Notes under the pieces: generated by a model
The model's input: only the letters and a program-made list of their open reading frames with translations
Told to the model about the DNA's origin: nothing
Databases searched by the model: none
Translations under genes and position numbers: made by a program
From: JAZKBN01 sp040388605
GTDB taxonomy: Bacteria; Bacteroidota; Bacteroidia; Cytophagales; Flexibacteraceae
Length of the DNA stretch: 64,000 nt
NCBI GenBank assembly: GCA_040388605.1
Contig: JAZKBN010000031.1
Coordinates: 124,001-188,000, forward strand
Reading direction: 5' to 3'
Shown: positions 15,199 through 24,761 of the stretch, in pieces
How the letters are laid out: each line of letters opens with the position of its first letter
Numbering within the stretch: position 1 is the stretch's first letter

Positions 15199-17337
15199 TT
15201 AGGCATGTTGGTTTTTCGGTAAATCAACATAAAAAACGGTACCACCTTCGGCCGGGTTTTCAAAATGAATACTGCCGCCGTGGGCTTCCACAATTTGCCT
15301 GCAAATATTAAGGCCCAGTCCAAAGCTTGATTCGCCCGCTGTACCCGGGCGACGGGCAGGTGAGGCCGCCGTAAAAATTGTTTCCCGTAATTCAGCAGGT
15401 ATTCCTATACCGTGATCTCTAACTGCAATGCGAACCTTATCGGCAGTGTTAACCAGGAGCAAACCTATTTCCGAATTTTCGGGGCTGAACTTAATGGCAT
15501 TTGCTATAAGGTTACTTATTACCCGCCACATTTTTTCGCGGTTTACGGGCCAAATAACATGCGGGGCAGTAAGCTTTATATGCTGCTTTTTTTGAAAGGC
15601 GTTATGCCGCATCTGGTCGCAGCAGTAGGCCAGCAGATCGGCTAAATCTACGGGTTCTGTAACCAGCGTTTCGCTGTCGTTGCGCACCTGCAGCAAATCA
15701 TGAATAAGGCCCAGGCTGTCGTTCGCCGATATTTTTATCATGTGCAACAGTTCCAGCGCCTCGGGGTCAAGTTGCGGCAGGTCTTCTTCCAACAACAAAG
15801 CGGCTGAGCTTATAGCGCCTACAGGGTTTCTTAAATCATGTGCAACCACGCGCATGAGCCTGTTATTTTCATCCTGGCTGCTCTGCAGGGCTGTTAAGGT
15901 ATTTTGCAGGGCGGTATTCTGCTCACTTATTCGGTTATTGAGCATGGTAAGGTTTTGCAAACTGTGCCGAAGCTGCTTTCGGCTTTTCCAAACAAGGGCG
16001 GTGCCAATAATACCCACAACGGCAAGGGTTCCGGCAAATGCAAGCGTGGCATCTTTCTGCTTATCTGTTGCGCTTAAAAGCTCTAGCCGGTGGCGTTGCT
16101 CAATGTTCTTGTATTCCGATGTAAAATCGCTGCCGGGCTTTTTAACGGAAGCATCTACAGAATCGTTCAGGAAATGGTAACGGCTGAAATTTTTGAAAGC
16201 TTTGCCTGAGTCACCTGTGGCTAAATAATAATCGGCATCAAGCTCAAGGCGTCGGAGCTCGGTTGGCACAAAAGCGTGAACCGCCAAATCAGAAGCTAAG
16301 GTATCTATCTGCATTCGCGCCTGCGGAAGGTCGCCCATAAGCAGTGATACCCGTGCGAGCCTTGCCATGCAGCTTTGCTTTTCAAGCGGCCATTCGCTCG
16401 GGCCCGATATGTTTCGCAACAGGTGCAGGCTTTGCCTTACCATATCCGCGGCTTTGTGGTATTGCTTACGGTCTATATACACCTGTGCAATGTTATCATA
16501 CACTACAGAGCGGGCCACATCGGGGAAGCCGTAAGCATTATCAAGTGTTTTCTTTTCATAGGCCGATATTAAATCTAAGGCTTTATTGTACCAGATAAGT
16601 GCGCTGTCGGGTTTGTTAAGGCCCATGTAGCAAAGGCCAATGTTATCTCGCACTTCCTGGCAGCGGGCAAAATCAGGCCATACAAGCTCGGTTTTTTTAA
16701 GCCCTAATAAACACTCCTGCCAAAAGAAAATAGCCTGCCGCCAGTTACGCTGCTCGTAGCAGAGCAGGGCAAGGCGGTGGTTATAGGTGGCAAGGGCATA
16801 TTTATCCAGGTTATTGGCATCGGCAATCTGGCGGCCTTTAAAAAAAGATTCGTATGCTTCGGAATATCGGCTAAGGCCGTAAAGGGCATCTCCCCTGAAC
16901 ATATTTGCCCAGGCATAGCCCGTACCGTTTTTCCTGATGTTTTCAGGATCGTTGTAAATCTTAAGTACACTGTCGGCCAGTATGAGGGCTTTTTTATAGT
17001 TCTTTTCAGATTGCAGGTACCAGCTTTGCTCATATTCAAGCTTGGCCTGGAAATCGCCGATACCGGGATTGGGGAAAGCATTATAAGCCGAATCTAAATA
17101 CCGCATGCTTGCATCCATATTCTCGCGGCGCAGCAGGGTGCCGGGGTGCATAGGCAGGTTGCTTGAACGTATCTTCCAGGCGTTTATGTAAACAGTATCG
17201 AAATACTCATGGTGAGTTACTTCATCCACAGTATCGCGTTTGCAGGCCAGGTCTGCCATAATTACAAAAGCAGCCACAAAGGCCGATATCCATAGCCTTG
17301 AAAAATTAATATTCAGCAAATTTTGGTGTTTCCCCAT
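15199..17337 (-). CDS. TPR-containing sensor histidine kinase, intact catalytic core
   Basis: 712 aa from the ATG at 17337 (a GTG at 17355 is an alternative). A hydrophobic N-terminal segment leads to an extracytoplasmic region of tetratricopeptide-like helices (about residues 40-400), then a membrane helix (LAFAGTLAVVGIIGTALVW), a coiled coil and a complete kinase core. The phosphoacceptor is His500 in VAHDLRNPVGAIS. The ATPase boxes are NLIANAIKFSPE (N), VRDHGIGIPAE (G1) and SSFGLGLNICRQIVEAHGG (G2). Third of three tandem kinases and the only one with all ATPase motifs. No response regulator is encoded nearby, so its partner must be elsewhere. Confidence 0.9.
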   Translation of the reverse strand: MGKHQNLLNINFSRLWISAFVAAFVIMADLACKRDTVDEVTHHEYFDTVYINAWKIRSSNLPMHPGTLLRRENMDASMRYLDSAYNAFPNPGIGDFQAKLEYEQSWYLQSEKNYKKALILADSVLKIYNDPENIRKNGTGYAWANMFRGDALYGLSRYSEAYESFFKGRQIADANNLDKYALATYNHRLALLCYEQRNWRQAIFFWQECLLGLKKTELVWPDFARCQEVRDNIGLCYMGLNKPDSALIWYNKALDLISAYEKKTLDNAYGFPDVARSVVYDNIAQVYIDRKQYHKAADMVRQSLHLLRNISGPSEWPLEKQSCMARLARVSLLMGDLPQARMQIDTLASDLAVHAFVPTELRRLELDADYYLATGDSGKAFKNFSRYHFLNDSVDASVKKPGSDFTSEYKNIEQRHRLELLSATDKQKDATLAFAGTLAVVGIIGTALVWKSRKQLRHSLQNLTMLNNRISEQNTALQNTLTALQSSQDENNRLMRVVAHDLRNPVGAISSAALLLEEDLPQLDPEALELLHMIKISANDSLGLIHDLLQVRNDSETLVTEPVDLADLLAYCCDQMRHNAFQKKQHIKLTAPHVIWPVNREKMWRVISNLIANAIKFSPENSEIGLLLVNTADKVRIAVRDHGIGIPAELRETIFTAASPARRPGTAGESSFGLGLNICRQIVEAHGGSIHFENPAEGGTVFYVDLPKNQHA

Positions 17338-17425
17338 AGCTAACCGCTTTAACACTAAAACGGCCGGTTGAAATACAATATAGTTAATTTTAAGATAATA
17401 GCAGTATTAATTTATTTAATAGCAC

Positions 17426-19498
17426 TCAAACAGTTTCGCTGAATAATTTTAAACGAACAGAAAATGCCGTTAAACGGCCGTCAGGCAGCAAAAGCAGCTC
17501 TCCGCCGTTTTGCCTGATTAATGCTGCCGGTGATTGCAGGCCACGCATAAGGCCGGCGGCGCTTTCAGAATGCTTTAAAGGTTCATTGGGGTCAGGCTCA
17601 AAGCTTGCCCCGGAAAAGAACAATTCCACCGGGCCCGATTCTATAACGGCAAAGCTCCCTTCTTTCCTGAAACGCCAAACATATACTTCATTCGGTTCGG
17701 CCTGCCGAAGTAAACGGGCAGCCAGCTGCCGCATGGCCGAAGTTATGCTGCGCTTGTCGGCAAATACAAAAACATCGTCGGGCACGGGGTTAACCGGCGG
17801 GCTTTTGCCTGGGGCTGTTGTGTAAGCAAAAGCAGCTTCCTGCAGCAAAGGTCGCAAGGCCAGCTTTTCGGGCCTGAAAGGTCTTTCTGGAGGCAGCTTC
17901 AGCTGTGAGCGGTTCAGCAGGCCTTCAATGGTGCTCAGCATGCTGCTCACCGAATTTGAGAACATGCGGTTCAGGTTGCTCATCATCTCCCTGTCGTCTG
18001 ATCGCAGGAAGCGTTCATACAATTCAGGCAATGCCTGGAAGGCGGTAACCGGCGCCCGCAAATCATGCGCCGTGAGGCTGAAAAGCCTGTCCTTTGTTTC
18101 GCTCAGCTCCTTAAGCGCTTCGTTCCTTTCGGCCTCGGCCCTGTATTGGTAACGCAGGCGACGTGCCATAGCAGCACTGCGCCTGAAGGCCGAAATAGCC
18201 AGTATGGCCACAACTATCATGAGCAAAGCCACCACAATCAACAGGTTCCTCCGGCTGCGGGTTATGCTGAGCTCGGCATCGCGAAGCTCAAAACTGCGTT
18301 GTTCCATAAGCAGCTTTTTTTCCTCATCGTGGTTACGGTACCTGGCTTCAAGCTCCTGAACGCTGCGCTGCTGGTCGTTTTCCTGTATGTTGGCGCGCAT
18401 GTTATAAGAGCTGTCGCGGTAGCGCATGGCATTCCGCAAATCATGCCGGGCTTCGTATATCTTCGAAACGAAGAAATAGAGCTCAATCAGGTCTGTCTGC
18501 TCGTTCTTGGGCCCCAGTATGGAAAGTGCACGCAGGCCGCTTTCAAGTGCGCGGTCATAATCTTTAGCCTGGAAATACACCCTGCTTATGATGTGGTAAT
18601 TTTCGCCGAAAAGGTAGCTGAACTGCGAGCCGTGCGCATAAGCCGTATCAAGCGCTTTGCGGTATTCTTCAAGCGTTGCCAGGCTGCGACGGGTGTCTTT
18701 TTTCAGGCTGTACAGCATGGCCAAATCAAGCATGGAATAATCGGCCGGGGGCTTTATGCCTAACTTGGTAACATAGCCCTGTGCTTCAATTACGGCTTTC
18801 AGCGCATCTTCATAACGGCCCAGGTTCTTATATATTTCCGACATGTTGCTGCAGGCCCTTGCCATGCCGTAAATCATACCGGCTTTGCGCGCATACTCAT
18901 AAGATTTGCGGTGGTACTCAAGCACTGTGTTGGCATGCCCGCCTGAATACCCGGTAACAAGGCCCAAAGAAGAATAAGCAAAATAAAGGCCTGTATAAAG
19001 CTTAAGGGGCTCAAGTAAATCTATAGCGCGGTGCAGGCAGCGTACAGAGCTGTCGTAACGGCTCCTGCGGAAATAATAGCTGCCCAAACGGGTATATGCG
19101 AAACCTTCCATGGCCTTGTTGCCTGTGGCCACCGCAATTGTCTTCAGGCTGTCGAGCATAAGCTTTGCTGAATCAAGCCTGCCGTTGAGCACCAATTGCC
19201 TGCCCAGGTTATTCATAAGCTTCATGCGCAGGTTAATATCATTCTTAAAGCGCAGGCCGGCCATATATGCCCTCCGGGCGCTGTACACGGGGTCGTCCTG
19301 GTTGCGGCAAAGCACGCTCAATTCAGATATTTCGCTGCAAAGGCGCACAAAAGCGCTGTCTTCCGGGTTTACACGTGCAACCAGGTTTTTCAGGCTGTCG
19401 GCCCGCTCACAAAAAACCAATGGCCTATGCCTCCCGTTGCCCGCGTAAGCAAGGCCGGTAAACAGGCAAAAAACCAATATGAGTAAACAAGGCTTCAA
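17426..19498 (-). CDS. TPR sensor protein with degenerate histidine-kinase domain
   Basis: 690 aa. The signal peptide MKPCLLILVFCLFTGLAYAG begins at a TTG; no ATG is available upstream before an in-frame stop. Tetratricopeptide-like helices (about residues 50-390) precede a coiled coil, a membrane helix (NLLIVVALLMIVVAILAIS) and a dimerisation helix with His478 in TAHDLRAPVTAFQALPELY. The following region has the length of an ATPase domain but no recognisable N box and no GxG boxes: the N-box position reads SAMRQLAARLLRQA. It may be a pseudokinase that can be phosphorylated or can dimerise with its neighbours but cannot bind ATP normally. Middle gene of three, 88 bp before the next start. Confidence 0.8.
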   Translation of the reverse strand: MKPCLLILVFCLFTGLAYAGNGRHRPLVFCERADSLKNLVARVNPEDSAFVRLCSEISELSVLCRNQDDPVYSARRAYMAGLRFKNDINLRMKLMNNLGRQLVLNGRLDSAKLMLDSLKTIAVATGNKAMEGFAYTRLGSYYFRRSRYDSSVRCLHRAIDLLEPLKLYTGLYFAYSSLGLVTGYSGGHANTVLEYHRKSYEYARKAGMIYGMARACSNMSEIYKNLGRYEDALKAVIEAQGYVTKLGIKPPADYSMLDLAMLYSLKKDTRRSLATLEEYRKALDTAYAHGSQFSYLFGENYHIISRVYFQAKDYDRALESGLRALSILGPKNEQTDLIELYFFVSKIYEARHDLRNAMRYRDSSYNMRANIQENDQQRSVQELEARYRNHDEEKKLLMEQRSFELRDAELSITRSRRNLLIVVALLMIVVAILAISAFRRSAAMARRLRYQYRAEAERNEALKELSETKDRLFSLTAHDLRAPVTAFQALPELYERFLRSDDREMMSNLNRMFSNSVSSMLSTIEGLLNRSQLKLPPERPFRPEKLALRPLLQEAAFAYTTAPGKSPPVNPVPDDVFVFADKRSITSAMRQLAARLLRQAEPNEVYVWRFRKEGSFAVIESGPVELFFSGASFEPDPNEPLKHSESAAGLMRGLQSPAALIRQNGGELLLLPDGRLTAFSVRLKLFSETV

Positions 19499-19722
19499 GA
19501 AAGGTGAAATGTTTTAGCAGAACATTAAACAGGGTACAATTACCTGAACGCATTCAAATTCAGGCAGGTAATTTATTAACTGCAAGGTATGGGCCGGGCG
19601 GGCTTTTCGAATTAAGCATAAAAACCCAAGGGATTTTCCCGGCCCGGCATTATAAATTTCCACAATAACACCTTTGGTAATTGCCCTGCGTACAGGCAAT
19701 ACAAAGGGCAAAAAAACCAAAA

Positions 19723-22263
19723 CTAAACCATGCCCGCAGCGGCCCTGCTTTCGGCAGGAATTATATCAGCATCGGCGGGCATTTGGTCAGGCAGGCTGAT
19801 TACAAATATATTTCCCGGTTGCTTTGCATTGCTGCCGTCGCGCTCAACATGCAGCTCGCCGCGGTTTTGGCGTATAAAGTCAAGCGCCAGCAAGAGGCCC
19901 AGGGTACTGCCCTTTTCTTCCCTGCTGCCGGGCTCGAAGGCAGGCACATCGCCGCGGTTCAGGGCTTCGGCAGTGGCATGGCTCAGGCCGGTAAGGCCGG
20001 CGTCAATTTCAATAACTGCAAAACCGGGAATGCTGCGGCTGCGTATGGCCACCTCGCTGCCCGATTCGCTGTGCCTGATGCTATGGGCTATTAAATTCCT
20101 CAGGGCTGTGGCAATGGCTTTTCGGTCGAAGCAGGCTTCGGCGGCAGGGTCAGTTTTGTTAACAAGGCTTACCTGTTTCAGGAAGGCGCTGCCCTGCATT
20201 ACCTCCATGCTCTCCTGCACATGGGCGCGCAGGCCGGTTAATTCAGGCATGTAAGGCATTTTGCCTTTTTGTAATTGTGCCCAGCTCAAAAGGCTGTCGA
20301 GCATACCCAACATATTGCTAACGGAACCGGCAAACACCTTATTGAGCTCCGATATCATTTTCTTATCATTATTCCGCAGGCAGCGGTCATAAAGCCCGGG
20401 AAGGGCTCTGAACCCTATTACCGGAGCACGCAAATCATGGGCTATGAGGGTAAAGAACCTGTCCTTGGTTTCGTTTAGCTCTTTCAGGGCGGCGTTGCGC
20501 TCATTTTCGGCCCTGAACTGGTCTTTCAGGCGAACAGTAAGCGCCTGCCTTCGCTTGTAAAGCACTACCACCATGAATATAATTACCAGCAGCAGGGCGG
20601 CTATGAGCGAGAAAAAGGTGCGGTAGCTTTTCTCTTTTTCCAGCTCCAGCTCATGCAATCGGTTGCGACGCTTGTATTCATCTATCTGCTTTTGCTTCTC
20701 TGCATTTTTGTACTTGGTTTCGGCTTCGGCCACCGCGCGCCTGTGCTCGCTTTCGCGCACGCGAACCCGCAGGTTATAGCTGGTATCGCGGTAAGCCATG
20801 GCCTTATCAAGCTCATTACGCTTGTCGTAAATCTCGCTGATGTTGAAATAGAATTGAATGAGATCAGCAGCTTCCTGAACGGGCTTCATCAGGTTCAGGG
20901 CCTTGTAGGCCATTTCGAGGGCCTTATCGCTTTTACCGGCGCTCATATATATTTTAGATAAGCGGCTGTAGTTTTCGCTTACTATATAAATGCGCTTTTC
21001 TGATTTTGCCCAATACCGGTTCATGGTTTTTTCAAACTCTTCCGCCGATTTCAAAGCCGGGCCGAAGTGTTTTTGCAGGCTTTGCACATAAGCCATATCA
21101 AGGGTTGTAACATCGGCAGGCGGGTACACACCGGCCTTTTCGTAACAAACCGCTGATCGGCGAATCAGGCCAAGGGCCTTATCGTACTCTTTACGCTGAA
21201 TGGCCAGCTCAGCCAGGTTGCCCAGGGCTACGGCCTGCCCCATGATGTTGCCCGTTTTCAGGCAAAGTTCCAGGCTCTTTTTCTGGTACTCCTCGGTAGC
21301 ATTACCCGGCAAAATATAACCCGACACAATACCTATTGCCTTATATGTTCTCTGCAGCTCGGTAAGGTTACCGGCTTTGCTCAGCAGCGGAACGGCAGCG
21401 TTCAGCCGATTAAGGGCATCGTGGTAAGAACCCAGGCGCATGCTTATAAGGCCGCGGCGAAATTGCACCTGGCCCATTAAATCGCCGGAAAAGGTGATTC
21501 GGGCAATTTGTTCTAAAGAGTCTGTGTAATGAGCCGCGCTGTCGGGGCGGCCGCTGTTTATAAGCGCGCGTACATAAACAGCCAATACCTCGGCCCTCAG
21601 TAACAAATTGTTCCGGTGCCCGAGCGAAAGAAAATAAGCCCGCCTGGCCGAATATACGGTATCGTCCATATCACGGCAAGATTGTGAGAAAGCGCTTATT
21701 TTACAGCATGTGGTTATAAAATACGGCTCGTTGGGGCTTACATGCGCCAGCAGGGCCTTCAGGCTGTCTATACGATCACAATAGCGGAGCGGCCCCGATG
21801 GCGACACCGCTACCGGGCCGATAATGTTTTCTGCAGGCTTGACATGCGGGGATGTGACTTTATGCCCTGCCTTGCCTGCCTTTTCAGTTCCTGCCGAAAT
21901 TTTTGCCTCACTATGGTATTTAGCGCCGGGCTCTGCCCAATAGGCATCAGCCTTGTTTTTTGGGTTATAGCCTTTTGCCGGGGCAATGTCCCTTTCGGGC
22001 AATGTAAACATGCCGGAATTGTTCCTGCTCATGGCAGCGAAATCAGGCCCCGAATTAGCCGGGTTAAAAATACAGGAGCCTAACCTGGCAGCAGGCGCTG
22101 TTCTTACCGGCGCAGGCAGGCAGGCATCGGCAAACAGGCTAAGCGGACACATGCAGGCAAAGCACAACAAAAACAGGGCAAAGGCTGCTGTGCGCCCCGG
22201 CAATGCTGCCAAGGTCCTGCCAAAAAAATATCGGCGAAGCACAAAATTATCGGCCGGCTGCAT
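19723..22263 (-). CDS. TPR sensor protein with partly degenerate histidine-kinase domain
   Basis: 846 aa. A long N-terminal stretch contains a hydrophobic export signal (FALFLLCFACMCPLSLFADA), followed by about 90 low-complexity residues, tetratricopeptide-like repeats (about 160-500), a coiled coil, a membrane helix (FFSLIAALLLVIIFMVVVLYK) and a phosphoacceptor helix with His609 in LIAHDLRAPVIGFRALPGLY. The ATPase region retains traces only: the N box reads NLIAHSIRHS, with His where the Mg-binding Asn should be, there is no DxGxG, and a G2-like GSTLGLLLALDFIRQNRGEL is present. Closely related to the 690-aa neighbour. First gene of the cluster in transcription order. Confidence 0.8.
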   Translation of the reverse strand: MQPADNFVLRRYFFGRTLAALPGRTAAFALFLLCFACMCPLSLFADACLPAPVRTAPAARLGSCIFNPANSGPDFAAMSRNNSGMFTLPERDIAPAKGYNPKNKADAYWAEPGAKYHSEAKISAGTEKAGKAGHKVTSPHVKPAENIIGPVAVSPSGPLRYCDRIDSLKALLAHVSPNEPYFITTCCKISAFSQSCRDMDDTVYSARRAYFLSLGHRNNLLLRAEVLAVYVRALINSGRPDSAAHYTDSLEQIARITFSGDLMGQVQFRRGLISMRLGSYHDALNRLNAAVPLLSKAGNLTELQRTYKAIGIVSGYILPGNATEEYQKKSLELCLKTGNIMGQAVALGNLAELAIQRKEYDKALGLIRRSAVCYEKAGVYPPADVTTLDMAYVQSLQKHFGPALKSAEEFEKTMNRYWAKSEKRIYIVSENYSRLSKIYMSAGKSDKALEMAYKALNLMKPVQEAADLIQFYFNISEIYDKRNELDKAMAYRDTSYNLRVRVRESEHRRAVAEAETKYKNAEKQKQIDEYKRRNRLHELELEKEKSYRTFFSLIAALLLVIIFMVVVLYKRRQALTVRLKDQFRAENERNAALKELNETKDRFFTLIAHDLRAPVIGFRALPGLYDRCLRNNDKKMISELNKVFAGSVSNMLGMLDSLLSWAQLQKGKMPYMPELTGLRAHVQESMEVMQGSAFLKQVSLVNKTDPAAEACFDRKAIATALRNLIAHSIRHSESGSEVAIRSRSIPGFAVIEIDAGLTGLSHATAEALNRGDVPAFEPGSREEKGSTLGLLLALDFIRQNRGELHVERDGSNAKQPGNIFVISLPDQMPADADIIPAESRAAAGMV

Positions 22264-22766
22264 TGCTGTTTCTTAGTGTTGGTGTGATATTAATTGAGGC
22301 TGTAAAATAGATAATGCAGCCCCGATTAGCCTGCTATTTTAGTTATATTACTCTGAAACACAAAACTAAAAAAGCCAAACAGTATAATATGTCGGCTTGA
22401 TATAATTATACAGATAAGGGTCTATTAGTGATTTGCACCAAAAAAGTAACCTTACTTACCCCGAGGATAGCATAATAATATTAGCACTTTAAATACGCAC
22501 AATGGTATTATTTTAATAAATTAATATTCTCAAATGAAGGGCAGCGCAAATATCGCAACCACATAAACAAATACTTAAAAACCACTTCCGGCTTAGCTGC
22601 AGCATAAATTAAATCAGGGCTTTAAATAATTTACCGAGCCATTGCAGACAATATGGAAAACAGTAAGATAGCCGGTGCAGAACCAATAAAGATTGTAAAT
22701 GAACACACGGGTTTCTGTTCTCAAAAACCGGGGTAGTATAAGGTTCTCAAAACAATTAATGCCGGT
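22264..22766. other. Intergenic region with possible -7 element
   Basis: 503 bp between two minus-strand genes. TAGTTTTG on the minus strand at 22361-22368 fits TAnnTTTG and would give a leader of about 90 nt to the 846-aa sensor gene. The rest is AT-rich with no supported gene or terminator. Confidence 0.4.
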
Positions 22767-23435
22767 TTATACCTGCCAATCTATTTCGGTCTGCCCGTGC
22801 TTATGCAGCCAGGCATTTGTTTGCGAAAAGGGCTTGCTCCCGTAAAAACCCCTGTGCACCGAAAGCGGGCTCGGGTGTACAGATTTGAGCACCAAGTGCC
22901 GGGAAGCATCTATAATTTCGCCCTTGCGCTGTGCCGGCGAGCCCCAAAGTATAAAAACAAGATTCTCTTTCTGTTCCGAAAGTAAACGGATTACAGAATC
23001 GGTAAAACGCTCCCAACCCTTACCCTGGTGGCTGTTGGCCTGGCCTGCCCTTACTGTAAGCACCGTATTCAGGAGAAGCACGCCTTGGTCGGCCCAGTGT
23101 GTGAGGTCACCGTGGGCCGGGGGGCTGATGCCTGTATCGGTTTTAAGCTCCTTAAAAATATTCACAAGGCTGGGCGGAATAGCCACCCCTTTGTTCACCG
23201 AAAAGCAAAGCCCCATAGCCTGCGCCGGCCCGTGATAAGGGTCCTGGCCCAGAATTACAACCTTGGTTTTACTGAAGGGGCAATGCTCAAATGCATTAAA
23301 AATCTGTTTGGCGGGCGGGTAAATAAGCTGCGAAGCATACTCCTGCTTTACAAAGGAGACCAGGTTTTTAAAATAATCCTGCTCAAATTCTTCGGCAAGC
23401 ACCTGCTTCCAGCTTTCTTCAATTTTTACCTGCAT
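22767..23435 (-). CDS. ung: Uracil-DNA glycosylase, family 1
   Basis: 222 aa, the family length. It removes uracil from DNA in base-excision repair. The water-activating motif GQDPYHG is at residues 63-69, with Asp65 as the catalytic acid. AMGLCFSVNKGVAIPPSLVNI follows, then LLLNTVLTVRAGQANSHQGKGW, a uracil-recognition strand (LVFILWGSPAQ), and the minor-groove loop HPSPLSVHRGFYG. All signature motifs are complete. It is followed by the SirB1-like gene upstream on the same strand, 73 bp away. No regulatory element was recognised. Confidence 0.97.
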   Translation of the reverse strand: MQVKIEESWKQVLAEEFEQDYFKNLVSFVKQEYASQLIYPPAKQIFNAFEHCPFSKTKVVILGQDPYHGPAQAMGLCFSVNKGVAIPPSLVNIFKELKTDTGISPPAHGDLTHWADQGVLLLNTVLTVRAGQANSHQGKGWERFTDSVIRLLSEQKENLVFILWGSPAQRKGEIIDASRHLVLKSVHPSPLSVHRGFYGSKPFSQTNAWLHKHGQTEIDWQV

Positions 23436-23508
23436 AGTCAGTACTGTTTTTATACCGATTTCTAAGCCCGGCTATTGTTTATAGAATCGGAAGGCTTTGC
23501 GTTAATAC

Positions 23509-24378
23509 CTAGAACAAATTGGCTTCATCTTCTGGCTCGCTCACGCATTGCAGCAGGGCCTTTACTTCTTCCACCTTATCGGCATCCCCGGTTTTATCGA
23601 AGGATACAATGAGGTTGCGCAGCACGCGGCGAATAATATCAACATGCGAGCATGGCTCATAGAATATATCAAGCTGCTGCAGGTTGAGGTTACTCAGGTA
23701 GTTATCAATATCGGGCCGGCTGAAAATTAAGCCCTTATTGAATACATTGATGTAGAACTGCCTGTTTTCGGTTTTATAGGTGAGTATGAACAGGTTGGGC
23801 AGGTTTACGCCGTAAACCGGCAGTTTCATTCGGCGGGCCACCAGCAGGTAGACCACGCATAAGGCAATGGGGTTTCCCTTGCGGCTTTCAAGCACCACGT
23901 TCAGCATGCTGTTGCCCGGCGCATGAAAATTCTTGGTATTGGCACCGAACCTCAGCTTGCGGAACATAACGCCGTTCATGAGCTTTACCTGGTCGTAGGG
24001 GTGTATATCGGCGCGCATTTCCAGCCATACCTCGTAATAAATCTGCTCAATTTGTCGGCTGAGCTTTTCCATTTCAAGGTCGGGGTACTGGTAGGTTGCA
24101 ATAAGCCACATGCCTTCCAGCAGGTTTTCGCCGCCGTTCAGGTACCAACGGGTCAGGTCGCTCTTAAGCCTGTCGAATTGCAGGGTATGTATGAGGTCCT
24201 CTATGCGCTTTTGCACATCAGGACTAAATGTGTTTTCCCATTCACTCTCAAGAAAGGGTATGGCGCTGCCGCCAAGCGATAGGATGCGCTCCTCCACATG
24301 GTCGCGTATATCAGGGTCGTCATCGGCAATGAGCGACACCAATGCCTTTATTTCATTTTCCGGCAGCAAATTTTGCAT
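23509..24378 (-). CDS. SirB1/transglutaminase-like family protein
   Basis: 289 aa from the ATG at 24378. A longer frame to 24477 exists, but the chosen start gives a normal N-terminus (MQNLLPENEIKALVSLI). The first 90 residues are helical. The centre has NGVMFRKLRFGANTKNFHAP, NSMLNVVLESRKGNPIALCV and LPVYGVNLPNLFIL, the pattern of the transglutaminase-like SirB1 domain often annotated near prmC/sirB genes in other bacteria. In this family the Cys/His/Asp catalytic set is often incomplete; Cys at the helix start of ALCVVYLL is a candidate. Biochemical function is not established. Confidence 0.8.
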   Translation of the reverse strand: MQNLLPENEIKALVSLIADDDPDIRDHVEERILSLGGSAIPFLESEWENTFSPDVQKRIEDLIHTLQFDRLKSDLTRWYLNGGENLLEGMWLIATYQYPDLEMEKLSRQIEQIYYEVWLEMRADIHPYDQVKLMNGVMFRKLRFGANTKNFHAPGNSMLNVVLESRKGNPIALCVVYLLVARRMKLPVYGVNLPNLFILTYKTENRQFYINVFNKGLIFSRPDIDNYLSNLNLQQLDIFYEPCSHVDIIRRVLRNLIVSFDKTGDADKVEEVKALLQCVSEPEDEANLF

Positions 24379-24761
24379 GGTGTAAAAAGATTTCAGTGTA
24401 ACAATATACGCAAAACAATAAATTAAGGTTTCCGAATTGCCCGGCTCTAAAATCAGGCCGGCAGCATGGCCGCCCAAGTATGATTTTACAGCTGAAAAGC
24501 AGCAGGAAAGCCCGTAATACCTATTTGGTGCAAGGGCAATTACAACAGGCAGTATGCCTGTTCACAAACCGGGAAACCAGATTTTAGCCGGTTAACCAAG
24601 GCTGCATAGCTTTGTATCACGCAATAAATAAAGTTTTCAGCTTATATGCTTTATATGGCATCGGAAATAATTGTAATTGCTTATGTAAGTTTGAAGCCAA
24701 ATCAATTCCTTTTTCATTGAACGCAGGATTAATAAATGGCTTTTTAAGCCGGTTCAAGGGC
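24379..24761. other. Divergent intergenic region with promoter for the PagL-like gene
   Basis: 383 bp between the SirB1-like gene (minus) and the PagL-like gene (plus). TAGCTTTG at 24607-24614 on the plus strand matches the -7 consensus, with TTTT at 24582-24585 as a weak -33. Transcription would start near 24621, inside the longer ORF from 24612, supporting a translation start downstream. No clear minus-strand promoter was found. Confidence 0.45.

Noticed and set aside
18065..18763. 232-aa plus-strand ORF opposite the 690-aa sensor gene
   Set aside because: Shadow frame; no protein features and fully covered by a TPR/kinase coding sequence.
22264..22766. Possible insertion-sequence remnant in an AT-rich gap
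   Set aside because: No transposase frame, terminal inverted repeat or target duplication was found.
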